The notes beneath the pieces were generated by a model. The model had not been told where the DNA came from and searched no databases. It worked only from the letters and a program-made list of their open reading frames with translations. Made by a program: the position numbers and the translations under genes. Source: Leishmania panamensis (Eukaryota; Euglenozoa; Kinetoplastea; Trypanosomatida; Trypanosomatidae). From it: a stretch of 64,000 nucleotides of DNA. The DNA is taken from the NCBI RefSeq assembly GCF_000755165.1, contig NC_025872.1, positions 476,792 through 540,791 of the forward strand. Direction: 5' to 3'. Below are positions 40,176-49,547 of the stretch, in pieces; positions within the stretch are counted from its first letter, which is position 1, and each line of letters starts with the position of its first letter.

Positions 40176-41478
40176 CGAAGATGGGTAAATAACGAGCTGT
40201 AGCAGCCCACAGAACTGCAACGGAAAGTGCGAGGGAAATGACAGAGATGACGCAGGCACGGAAAGAGGGCGTCTCGAACGACATGTGTTTGGTGTCTGAG
40301 GGATGACGTGGAGGAAGAGAGGAGTGAGAGGGGGTCGAATATGTTTTACCCTTTGGTCGCCTTCCCCTCTACCTCATCTCTCCCGTCACACACATACACA
40401 CATACGCACAGGCAGACGTGCATTGTCGTCCACAATGTCCCCCCACTTTCTCCCTCTCCTCCTCCTCCTCCTCCTCCTCACACACACACACACACATAGT
40501 GCGCTTGTTACGCCGTTTCGTGTGTGTGTGTGTGTGTGTGTTCGCCACCACCCATCGCCCTGCTACACCAGCGCCAGTGGATGGCCACCGCTTTGTACGA
40601 ATGCGATGCAGTGCAGTGCTGCGGTTTTCGGCTGTTGCTTTTTTTTTGGTCATCTGCGTCTTCTCTCTGCCCTAGCGGTTCTTCTCCGACTGTGTTGTAC
40701 GACAAGTACGCCGCGTGCCCCAAGACCAGGTCCGAAGGCGCGAGGGAGGGAGGGAAAGAGAGAGAGAGCAGGATAGGTGGAGAGAAAACTCGATTACAAC
40801 GCGGTGCGCAGGCCCACAGGGAGAGTGAAAGAAACCGAAGCAAGGCGGGGAAGAGAGACTCTGTGAACTCGGCAGCAGGGCCAGTCGCGTCGCGGGGACG
40901 GAGGCGGGAAAAGGCAAACGTACACGCCAAAGAAAAGGTCGGCATCATTGCTGTGCGCCTCTCGCCCGCCTACACCCCCTCCCTCTCCTCCTTCTGCTCT
41001 TCTCGCTCGCTTGCTGTCTCCTCTTGTCTTTCAACCCTCCCTCTCTCCCTGTGCGCTAAACCGCCCGTCATACTGGCGATCGGTGACCTCGGCCTTCCGT
41101 GCTCAGTCTTTGCTCACCCACGACATGCACGCGGTCGTCCCCTCTGACGCCACGTCACTTGCCCCCTTCTTCTCTGCCGGCCTCGGCATCTTGTTTGGAA
41201 TACGTCAGATCACCTCGGCTTCGATTTATCGACTGACGCACTAACGCCTCTCTCCTCTCCTCTGCTCGCATCTCTCTCTCGGTATTCTCGCCTCCAGCTC
41301 GCGTTGGGGCTGTGCGCGTGCTGCTGGCAACCTCCCCACCCCCATACACCCTCTGCTGGCTCCCGCTCGTGTGCGAAAACAGCACTCGGTATCGCACATA
41401 CTTCTACACGCACACGTGCATACACAAAAATACTTTGCAAAGCACCGCCGTGGTGCCCAGCCGACACCGACGGCGGAA
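40176..41478 (+). other. Spacer with CTC, AC and GT microsatellites
   Basis: It contains a CCT run at about 40456-40480, an AC run to 40496 and a GT run at 40519-40541. Two further polypyrimidine tracts (about 40975-41060 and 41246-41290) look like splice tracts. A 39-codon ORF at 41125-41244 follows the first one but is too short to call. Confidence 0.5.
40456..40541. repeat. Compound CCT / AC / GT microsatellite
   Basis: A CCT run, then an AC run, then after a short unique stretch a GT run of about 22 bp. AC followed by GT on one strand can also pair as an imperfect hairpin. Confidence 0.85.
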
Positions 41479-42051
41479 ATGCGCACACTCGTGGACATGG
41501 ATGCCAGCGGTGCCTTCAAGCACAGCCCCACCTCCCTCCACTACAGCGTTGAGAAGGGCGTCCAGCGCCCGCCTTGCCGAGGGACGCTGGATGCTCTACG
41601 TATCGTATGCATGTCCGCGGGCCAACCAGTGGCTTGTTTTCAGTGTCATCAAGGGCCTGGATGACGTCGATGAGATGCGCTACACGGTGGAGGCCCTGTT
41701 TGACCACGAGACACACACAGCCGTCAACAACGGGAACTCCGAGATCATCCGCAATCTTAAGCCGTACCTGTGGCAAATGTGCCTCTTTGCAGTGACAGTG
41801 CGACAGTGGTGTAGCTGCCCTTTCCGGTGAAGCAGTCACTCGATATGACAAAACAGTAGCGCTGCGACTTTCGAGTGGGCTCCCCTTACGTCCTTCCGGA
41901 TGCTTTGCGCTGATAACCGAGTTACGAGATGCGTTCCTCTCTACCGCGCTCTCACGCGGTCTGTCTCTCGGCTACTCTGCGGATCGCCCCCTTGACGCAG
42001 AGGGGAAACTGAGAAGAACAGAAAAGCGTCTTGGCCTCTCTCTCTCTCTGT
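41479..42051 (+). pseudogene. Decayed gene fragment, unidentified
   Basis: Protein-like sequence starts with ATG 41479 (MRTLVDMDASGAFKHSPTSL) in frame 1 and continues in frame 2 from about 41556 (LAEGRWMLYVSYACPRANQW), so a frameshift is implied near 41560. Frame 2 then carries one in-frame TGA at 41828-41830 and stays open to a TAG at 42049-42051. The pieces contain ordered-looking stretches such as NSEIIRNLKPYLWQMCLFAV. The parent family is unknown to me. Confidence 0.45.
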
Positions 42052-42527
42052 AGGCGTGTTGCTCTCCTGCAACTGTGGCAACCGACAGCTACCCACCACC
42101 CATTGCAAATTCCTATCAGTATCTCACCCCACCGCGCATCCATCATCACCCCCCCCTCTCGTGTTCTCTGTCTCCTCCTTTGCGCCTGCAATGACACCGT
42201 ACAAGGACATGGCGCTACGCCCCTTCCCTTTCCCCGCAACCGCCCATCACGAAGAAATTGCCGAACGGGGCGTACCTCCTATGATGGAGCACGGGGAGGA
42301 TTACTAGGTCGCCACATTGCCTGATGGATCCAGCGCATGACAGTCACCCACTCCATCGTGCCCTGCAACACGGGCCGGCGCGCGTACGAGAGGGCTCAAG
42401 TACTGGCGGCGTTTGTTCTACATCGATTGGGGTGTTCGCTGCTGCAGCTGCGGGTTAAGCATTTTTCACACCTGGCCATGTGTTGCGCCACGGCGGGGCA
42501 CTTGAGACGGCATCCACACAGCAAGCC

Positions 42528-42567
42528 GAGAGTGACAGTGCTGCGGTGGAGCAGCACTGTCACTCTC
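42528..42567. repeat. Perfect 17-bp inverted repeat, 6-nt spacer
   Basis: The left arm 42528-42544 (GAGAGTGACAGTGCTGC) pairs exactly with 42551-42567 around a GGTGGA loop. It lies inside decaying coding-like sequence. Confidence 0.9.
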
Positions 42568-42917
42568 CTTCCCCTTGCAAGCGCCGCTTACGATGGTCAT
42601 CTTCACAGACACTTCGGAAGACTGTTTAACGCTCATCTGCCATGGCAATACTTTTTTTGCACAGCAAGCAGCGAAAGTGGTCTCTGATGTCGACGACGTC
42701 ACCGTGGATGCGACTGCGTGCACTACCGAATCCCACGGTCTCTTGTTTCACACGTTCCGTCTGGCGTGGCGCGACGCTGAGGGTGCCGCGTTGCACCGAC
42801 GTCTGCCGTACCCCCATCCAGCTGTGCAGCTCGCGTTGCGCTCCGATTAAGTGTACCGCCGCGCTGATGTGAATATCCTAATGCAGACAGCGGAGCACCT
42901 CCTCGCCCCAATCTTCC

Positions 42918-42954
42918 CCATCTCTGGCAGCAGCGGAGAAGCTGCCAGAGATGG
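42918..42954. repeat. Perfect 14-bp inverted repeat, 9-nt spacer
   Basis: The left arm 42918-42931 (CCATCTCTGGCAGC) pairs exactly with 42941-42954 around AGCGGAGAA. It lies in the same decayed region as the 17-bp hairpin. Confidence 0.9.
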
Positions 42955-43405
42955 AGTGAGTCTCGGGTCTATCGTCTTTGCTCGCTTTATGTGTATCTTA
43001 CATGACCAACTCAGGCTTGCCGTGGCAGCGAGAGAGCGCAACAGCAACGCATCGTCACCTCTGCTCCGCTAATGGCGTGTCTGTCGAAGGGGACGACGTT
43101 CTTTCAAGGCTGGAGCGGGCCTGAGCGGGCGCATTCTGTACCTGTGGAGGGTCTGCGAAGCGCACCGGCCTTTGGCTGATGATGCAACCTTGGATAGCGC
43201 TATCACTGCAGACGTCATTGATCTTCAGCACCTTCTGGGGGATCAGGCAGATACACCTCAGAAAGCCCCTGGAGGGTACACCACAGCAAGTGCCTGCGCT
43301 CCTTGGCTGCAGCCCGCCTCCCCCACCGTTGCTGAGCGGGGAGGCAGCGCACAAGTCAGGGCAGCCAGAGCTGGGGACTTTTATACATTTCCTCCTGCCA
43401 TGTAG

Positions 43406-44763
43406 CGCTCTAAAAAGTGCGTACAGTAGAAAGACACGTAGGGCACGATACTGTTTGCGTGGGTGGGTGGGCGGGGTGGCGCGTGCCTCGACAGCCAAGA
43501 GCTCGTTTCAGAGATGCGCAGCGCACATGCCGCATTCTCCCTCATCTTTACACTCCTGTTCCCCCCCCCCTCTCCGCACCCTAACGCACTTCCTCATGTG
43601 ATCGTGGTTAGTTTGATCACGTGTATTTGCATGTCGGTCCTGGCTGCACACGCGGAGCCACTTTTCTCCCTCTCTCCGTTAGAGCCAACGAAAAGGCGCA
43701 AATATGCGCGGCACTTTGTGTTTTTCCCTCGGCCTTCGTTGTAGAAGTTGTAGGTGAAGAAAGGCGCGTCGCGGTCCTCCTACTGTTAAGACTGCGCTGT
43801 AATGCGTGTGGGGGTGCGTGGTTGTGAGGGTGTCTGGAGGGGAGCAAGTGGCGTGAAAGCGAAGTGATGCATTCCGAGAGGAGGCAAAACCTCGGCGCTT
43901 CCCTCGCGCTTTTCACTTCCCCGGGCCTCTGTTGCTGTTCGTGCTGCTGCCCTTTTTTTCTTCGTTTCCCCCTCTCCTTTGCCTTTGCCTGCATCGCTCC
44001 GTGTCACGCTTCTCGCCCACCAAAGGGGAAAGGTACGAAGGGCAGAAGAGAATAACAGAAAATTCTGATGTTTCCCTGTAGTGGCTGCGCGCGGATACAC
44101 GCTCATTCACGCTTGGGTACGAGAGCGAGAGACTGGGGAGGGTGGTATCACCGGCCCCCCTCCCGCCCTCTCCTCCCTCTAAGTACCCCAAAGCTGTGGA
44201 TGTAGCTGTGGGTGGATGTGTGGGATGTCTGACGAGCAAACACGCTGGTGCGGAGACATCAACGGCGTGCACCTCATCATGGTTTCAGCGTCAGCTCTCT
44301 CTTTCTCTCTGTACCTCTGCGTGTCACCTTTGACGTCTGCTAGCCTCTCTTTCGTCTCCTTCAACATTGATGATGTCTCCTACTCGCTATCGCTTCCCCA
44401 CCCCACATACACACTACCACCATTCCCAAACACACATACACACATTGACCAACTCGCCTCCTCCGGGAATCACGTTATTCCTAACGTTAAGAAGCAAGTG
44501 CATCATCTGTATCTCGCTCCGCAACAACCTCACAACGTAGTCGATCAGTCAGTCGCCCCGCTTCTGCTGGATCAGCCTGTTTTTTTTCCCTTTTACGCTA
44601 CCTCTTGTTCCTCGGGGAGCGCATTTCTCTCTTGCCTTTTTCCATTTCTGCCTCGGTATCTTCGCCCTGACGCGCGCCCCCCTCTCCACACACTTCTCTT
44701 CGCGTTTGATCACGTCGTCTTTGCCCCTTGCGCATCCCTCTTTTCTTTTTTGTGGGTTCAGCC
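43406..44763 (+). other. Intergenic spacer
   Basis: Mostly pyrimidine-rich DNA. Long frames here, including one ending at 45031, follow the C/T bias and show no domain. I see no gene. Confidence 0.55.
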
Positions 44764-44854
44764 CGCTTTCCTTCTCTCCTTATTTCCCACCACGTGCGCC
44801 TCTGCACACCCCCTCCCTCCTCCCCACCCCGCTGAACTCCCACAAACGCGTGAG
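44764..44854 (+). promoter_or_regulatory. Predicted distal trans-splice acceptor for the small membrane protein gene
   Basis: A pyrimidine-rich stretch ends with AG at 44853-44854, 28 nt before ATG 44883. Use of this site gives the full protein with its transmembrane segment. Confidence 0.45.
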
Positions 44855-44882
44855 CACCGGTGGAGCACACGTGCGTGCTTAC

Positions 44883-45320
44883 ATGACGGAAGTAAGGTCA
44901 GCTTTCAAAGCAGCGCCGTTAGCTCGCCTCCTGCTCGCTTTCATCGTTGTCGGTGCTCTCTTTCTCTCTTTCCTGTGCGTATCCACAGACACCCTTGGTG
45001 TGAAAGCTTCACCCACCATCACCATGGCTGACGATCTGCCGCTGAGCGAGCAGGAAAAACAGGAGGCGTTGGGTGAGGCGAATCTGGCGGGCTCCAGCGA
45101 CATGGACCGCATGATAGCCGAAAGCGAAGAGCGCTGGCGCAACCGCCCGCGTGTGATTCCGACCGAGGACACGAGAGGTTTTAAGATCTCGGAGCCGCGG
45201 GTGTGTCGGCTGCCGAACGGAGGTGTTTCAGCTGGCGTCATTGCACAGCTGCAGCGTAACCGTGCTGCCCGTGAAGCCGAGAAAAAAGAGGAGCGGCAGG
45301 AACCCAACATTGAGTTGTAG
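44883..45320 (+). CDS. Small single-pass membrane protein (145 aa), unknown family, with a possible internal start
   Basis: The long form begins MTEVRSAFKAAPLARLLLAF. It has a hydrophobic segment at about 13-34 that acts as signal anchor, or as a signal peptide if cleaved near residues 34-43. The remainder is acidic then basic and charged, with RMIAESEERWRNRPRVIP, a PxxG-like patch and a Lys/Glu-rich C-terminus ending PNIEL. An internal ATG at 45024 (M48, context CACCATGG) gives a soluble 98-residue protein. The transmembrane codons themselves form a C/T tract followed by CAG at 44986-44988, so the short form could be made by alternative trans-splicing. I do not recognise the family. Confidence 0.7.
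   Translation: MTEVRSAFKAAPLARLLLAFIVVGALFLSFLCVSTDTLGVKASPTITMADDLPLSEQEKQEALGEANLAGSSDMDRMIAESEERWRNRPRVIPTEDTRGFKISEPRVCRLPNGGVSAGVIAQLQRNRAAREAEKKEERQEPNIEL
44960..44988 (+). promoter_or_regulatory. Possible internal alternative trans-splice acceptor
   Basis: CTCTTTCTCTCTTTCCTGTG-type coding sequence for the membrane helix doubles as a polypyrimidine tract. AG at 44987-44988 lies 35 nt upstream of ATG 45024. Confidence 0.35.
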
Positions 45321-47139
45321 GGGAATGAAATACACGCATGGAGTCATCAGTGCCCTCCCCCCCCCCTCTTTGTAACAGACAGAGCAACAGCGGCACCAGG
45401 AAAGCCAGATCGAAAGCTGAAGGACAGCTTTGACCGTGACCCGCTCCCTTGAGCACTTATACGGAGTCCGCCGTGCGCTAGTATATCTGTTCTCTTCTTG
45501 CAAACTCCGGAAGTGCGCTCTCCCCCCCACACACACACACAATTCCTCTGCACTCAACCATTGACACTCATCTGTCAACTCCTGTTTTTCTTTCATTTGA
45601 GTTGTGGCATTTTTGTTTTCTTTTGTACTTTCTGCCCTCTTGTGCGCCCACTCATTGCCAGAGTGCGTCACTGGCCTGTGCCGACACACGACGACACGCC
45701 CTACCGGTAAAAACAATAGCCTAAGACGACGGAAGGAGAATGGGGTGGTCCCCACTGCTCACGCCTCCTCCCTACCCACCCACTCACTCACCCCCTTTTT
45801 GTCGGCTTGTTCTTTTCAGTTCTTCCCCCTCTCTTTTTTTCTTAAGGGGGGGAGGGGGCGTCTTTCTACTCTTGTCTCTCGTTTCCCTGGAGCGACCATC
45901 TCTCTGTTCCGATCCCTCTCCCCTTCACTTTCTGCTCACTAGGCACACACACACACAGGGCGCGCACATCCTCGTCTCAGCTGTTTCTGCATTTTTTTTC
46001 CCGCTGCCGCTCGTGCTCCTCGCCTCTGTCTCTTCTAGGATGCTTCATTGACACACTGACCCATCAACGTTACCGATACGCTCTCCTCCCTCTCCCCCAC
46101 ACCACATATACCCCCCCCCTCCAAGGCACATTTCTCTCCCTCTCCGATACTTTTCTTCACTTTGCATTTTCTCCGTACTCGTTTGTGTGTGGGTGTGGGT
46201 GTGGGTGTGATGAAGGATGCGCAGGTGTGGTATGGGGGCGTTGTGTGAGAAGAGCCAACCCATCCGACGACTCAAGAGGCGTATACCCACAAACGTATCT
46301 CCACAGTGCCGCATGGAGCATGACACCAGTAAACTGCACGACGACGAACAACAGACAGCAAAGAGAACTCGTGCCCCCCTTCCCTCCCCTGTCCACCCCC
46401 CACTCCCTCTTCCTACTGGGCCTCTTTAGTGACACAACATGCAAATGGCTCAATGGCCAACGGTGTGCGGTTATGAACCCCCTCCAACGCGTCAGGCGCT
46501 GCACACACGCGCTGTGGCAATGCCCGCCATGAATAGGCTCTCTTTCCTGTCTGCAGGCAGGTGCATACACTCTCGATTCTGTCTACCTACCCACCTACCC
46601 CTTTCTCATCCCCTCTTCTTATTTACTCTTCGGTGTACTCGACCACCTACTCATCCGTTCACACACACACACACACTGCAGCATCCTTGCGATATGCACT
46701 GCAGTCTGGAGCTCACATTATCGAGACTTGTCTTCCCTGTGAATTTATTCCTCTCTGTCTCTCCATTTTTTTTGTTTTTTTTTCGTTTGTGGACTCACTC
46801 ACTCACTCACTCCCACTTCTCTTTGCAACGTGCGCATCATCACTCACTTTGTGTGGGTAGGCAGGTGTCTTCTATCGCTTTCCTAAGACTCTGCTCGATA
46901 TCCAAGCGTGCGGACTTGCACACGGCGGATTTACAATTCTTTAAGTGCATTTCTGAATGGTTCTCATACTCGCGCCAGCATTGCTCTCCTCATACTTGTC
47001 GCTGTGCCTTCTTTGCCTTACTTGTTGCTCCTCGCTTGTCGCACTTTCCTCTGTTGGTTTGCTTGTCGGAAGAGCGCCTATCCCCTTCGGTACGAACAAA
47101 CAAAAGGGTAAACGCATCTTCCCCTTCCCTGGACTGTGA

Positions 47140-47177
<38 letters not shown>

Positions 47178-47705
47178 ATGTATATTCTTTCCCCTCTCCC
47201 CTTTTTACTCACCTCCCCCTCCTCTGTTATTTCATAGCTGTCGTGCTCTCTCTCTCTCCCTTTATTTCCCTCTCTGCTCGGTTTTCCATCGCTGAGTGTC
47301 TTCATTGTTGTTTCAGTTTTATCGTTCATCGGTAGTTGTGAATATAAAGGCCTGCTCGTCTGCGTGTAGAGGGGGGGTGTCAAGGAGCCCTTTTCATGTG
47401 CTTGGCCTGCAACTGGTTGTTTTCTGTGATTTGCTGCCCATCCTATACACCTGCTCTGTAGGCTTGTTCTCCTTGTCGATTCCTCGCCGCTTCATTTGGT
47501 GCCTCCTGCCAAACTCCCTTTTGCTAGAGAAACACCAAGGAAACAAAGAGAGTGGGAGACACTTATACACGTAGCACTTTTTTTCCGTCGGATCGCGTGC
47601 TGCATCGAGGAAGCGTATCGTCAACAAGGACACTGTAGATCGTACACACGTAACTTCGCTTGGTGGGTTGGGTGTCTGAAGAAGCAGAAGCACAAACGAG
47701 AAAAA
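45321..47705 (+). other. Intergenic spacer, 2.4 kb
   Basis: Pyrimidine-rich DNA with AC (about 46660-46678) and GT (about 47141-47174) microsatellites. A 298-codon frame at 46439-47335 is Cys/Ser/Leu/Phe-rich repeat translation and is not called. I see no gene. Confidence 0.6.
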
Positions 47706-48116
47706 ATGGGGAGCAAGCCAAGCAAGCTCAATTGCAAGCAGAGTATTGTCGGCCCGGCGAGTCGTAACCCGAAGCGTAACTCGGACCTCGATGCGCTGAG
47801 CAACTCGAATTTGCGCTCTCGGGACGCCATCGACAGTTCGAACCCCTCCAACTCCATGAAAGAGCGGCAGTCGCCTGAGCGTCGTGGCTTCAACAACCCT
47901 CTCCCAGCTCGTCAAAGCGGAAGCCATGACCGCGCGCAAAGACGTCAGACACGCATGCTGGGGGCGCAGGATGTGGACGGCACTCACGAAGACCTCGATG
48001 AACGCCCATTCCGCCAAGGGAAGGTAAACCGGGTGCCGACCAAGGCGCTGCTGAAGCCGCCCAAGAACCAGAACTCGATAATCGCGAGCCCCGACGAGGA
48101 CTACAAGCTGTACTGA
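47706..48116 (+). CDS. Small hydrophilic protein with N-myristoylation motif (136 aa)
   Basis: The protein starts MGSKPSKLNCKQ. Gly2, Ser6 and Lys7 match the N-myristoyltransferase consensus well, and Cys10 could add palmitate, so attachment to a membrane is likely. The remainder is polar and probably disordered, rich in Asn, Ser and Arg, ending IIASPDEDYKLY. No domain is recognised. The frame extends upstream, but only without an ATG, and the myristoylation signal fixes the start. SIDER copy C begins about 920 nt downstream and may lie in its 3' UTR. Confidence 0.75.
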   Translation: MGSKPSKLNCKQSIVGPASRNPKRNSDLDALSNSNLRSRDAIDSSNPSNSMKERQSPERRGFNNPLPARQSGSHDRAQRRQTRMLGAQDVDGTHEDLDERPFRQGKVNRVPTKALLKPPKNQNSIIASPDEDYKLY

Positions 48117-49039
48117 GAATGAACGCATTAGCTGAAGCAGAGAAAGAGCCAGACATACGAAAACTGGGCACGTGCGTGTGCATCCTGTGATCACTCGGCC
48201 TTTTCACTATTTTTCTCCTTCCTTTCTCCATCATCTATGTACTTGTATTGGTGCGTGAGTTGCGGTGTCGCGTCCATGTATTTCATTCAACTCTATCCTT
48301 TTTCTTAGCTTTTACATTACCCTCGGCCCAGCTGCCATGTACATGTGTGTGTGTGTGTGGGAAGCGGGAGACGTGGCTCTCTCTCTCTCTGATCATTACC
48401 GTCACCACAACTGCAGTAACGGTGCTCATACTACCCGAGTATGTGCGGAGCATAGACGGTCAGGGACGGCGAACGAGGCGTAATCAAGGAATGGTCCCAT
48501 CAAACGCAACAAGAGCGAAGAGGGAAAGAAAAAGAAAAACGAAAAGATCGGCCCCCTGGTTGTGGCTTCAGCACTGAATGTACACGACAGACTTCAGTAC
48601 ACGCGTACAGGCATATAAGCCCGTCAGCCCCACACACCAAAAGAGGCCCCTTTTACTCGTTGGTAGCAAAGGAAGGGGGCCTCCCCCTCCCCCTCCCCGC
48701 TAACGGCTGTTTTCATTTTTAGCTGACATCGCCTGGTCCGTTTGTTGATTCGCCGAGGTCGTCGTGCGATACTCTCATGTGTGCGGGGGTGCGGGGAGGG
48801 TGTGTAGTAGCACGGTTGGTCTTGTCAGATTTGCTGGCCTTGGCTCTCTCTCTCTCTCTCCTCATCCCTCGATAGTTATTATTCGTATTCTCTTTTCCTA
48901 TGGTGTCTGCACTTCTTCTCTTTCTGCCTTGTTCTTCGGTTGTATGTAGGTATGTGGGTACACTTCCGTGCAGGCCACCACCATCACCGGCGCCCCTGCC
49001 ATTCTTTCCGCTCTTCATTTTGCTTTTCTTCGTGACCGC
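48117..49039 (+). other. 3' flanking region upstream of SIDER copy C
   Basis: Probable 3' UTR of the 136-aa gene. It has a balanced-composition patch at about 48420-48660. I see no gene. Confidence 0.55.
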
Positions 49040-49547
49040 ATATACGCGCATGTACGCCCGTGTGTGTGTCTCTAATGGCTCCCCTGGTCTTTGCACTCTC
49101 TCTCTTGTTCGAGGGAGCCAATGTCTTCTCCTTTGGGGCATTCCTCTTTGCTTTTTTTGTTTGTTTTTTCCGTCGTTCTTCACTCTCCCGGATAACGATT
49201 GGGAGGACGGACACCCCTCAGCGCGTGGCATCCGGGGGCCCGGCGCTCCCGCTCTGCGGTGTGGGGAGGCCAGGCAGCCCCCCCCCCCCCTTCAACTCTC
49301 CCAATGCCGAGCCCCCTCTGGTGGCGACCGGGCCAAGCACCTACGACGCCGGGCGGTCAGCGTGACCTGCGGCAGTGAGCACGTTTGCGTTATCCATACG
49401 ATAGGCGTAGTGTCCGCGTGACTCGAGCGTGTCTCACCCGGCCCTCGTTGACTAGTGGTGTGGGGAGCCTGCGCCAGGCTGTGGGGTGTCGTGGGGAATT
49501 GGAGCTCGTACTGTATGGCAGAGAGTGGACAGTCTGAAGCGAAAAAA
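49040..49547 (+). mobile_element. SIDER-type retroposon, copy C
   Basis: The same element as copy A at 16568-17105, in the same orientation and ending in the same GAAGCGAAAAAA tail (49547). After the TG-rich 5' portion, which is much shorter here, I count only two substitutions over roughly 470 nt plus a different C-run length (13 versus 11). The extreme similarity implies recent copying or gene conversion. Confidence 0.75.

Larger units (their letters stand above)
42191..43405 (+). pseudogene. Decayed gene fragment(s) containing two perfect hairpins
   Basis: A 38-codon ORF (42191-42307) is followed by broken frames. From 42575 to 43405 one frame is open except for TAA at 42848-42850 and TAA at 43070-43072. 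It contains ordered segments such as VVSDVDDVTVDATA, MQTAEHLLAPIFPI and ADVIDLQHLLGDQ. Two in-frame stops over about 277 codons and loss of frame upstream point to a pseudogene. It could be the continuation of the 41479-42051 remnant. I could not identify the parent. Confidence 0.45.

Noticed and set aside
41125..41244. 39-aa hydrophobic ORF after a strong pyrimidine tract
   Set aside because: Too short to support without conservation, and it may be a leader ORF.
46439..47335. 298-codon + frame starting with ATG
   Set aside because: The translation is Ser/Leu/Phe/His-rich with a long Cys-Val run from a GT microsatellite. It is typical of an open frame forced by pyrimidine bias.
47832..47846. 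tRNA T-loop-like GTTCGAACCC
   Set aside because: It is within the 136-aa coding sequence. No acceptor stem or anticodon arm can be drawn around it.
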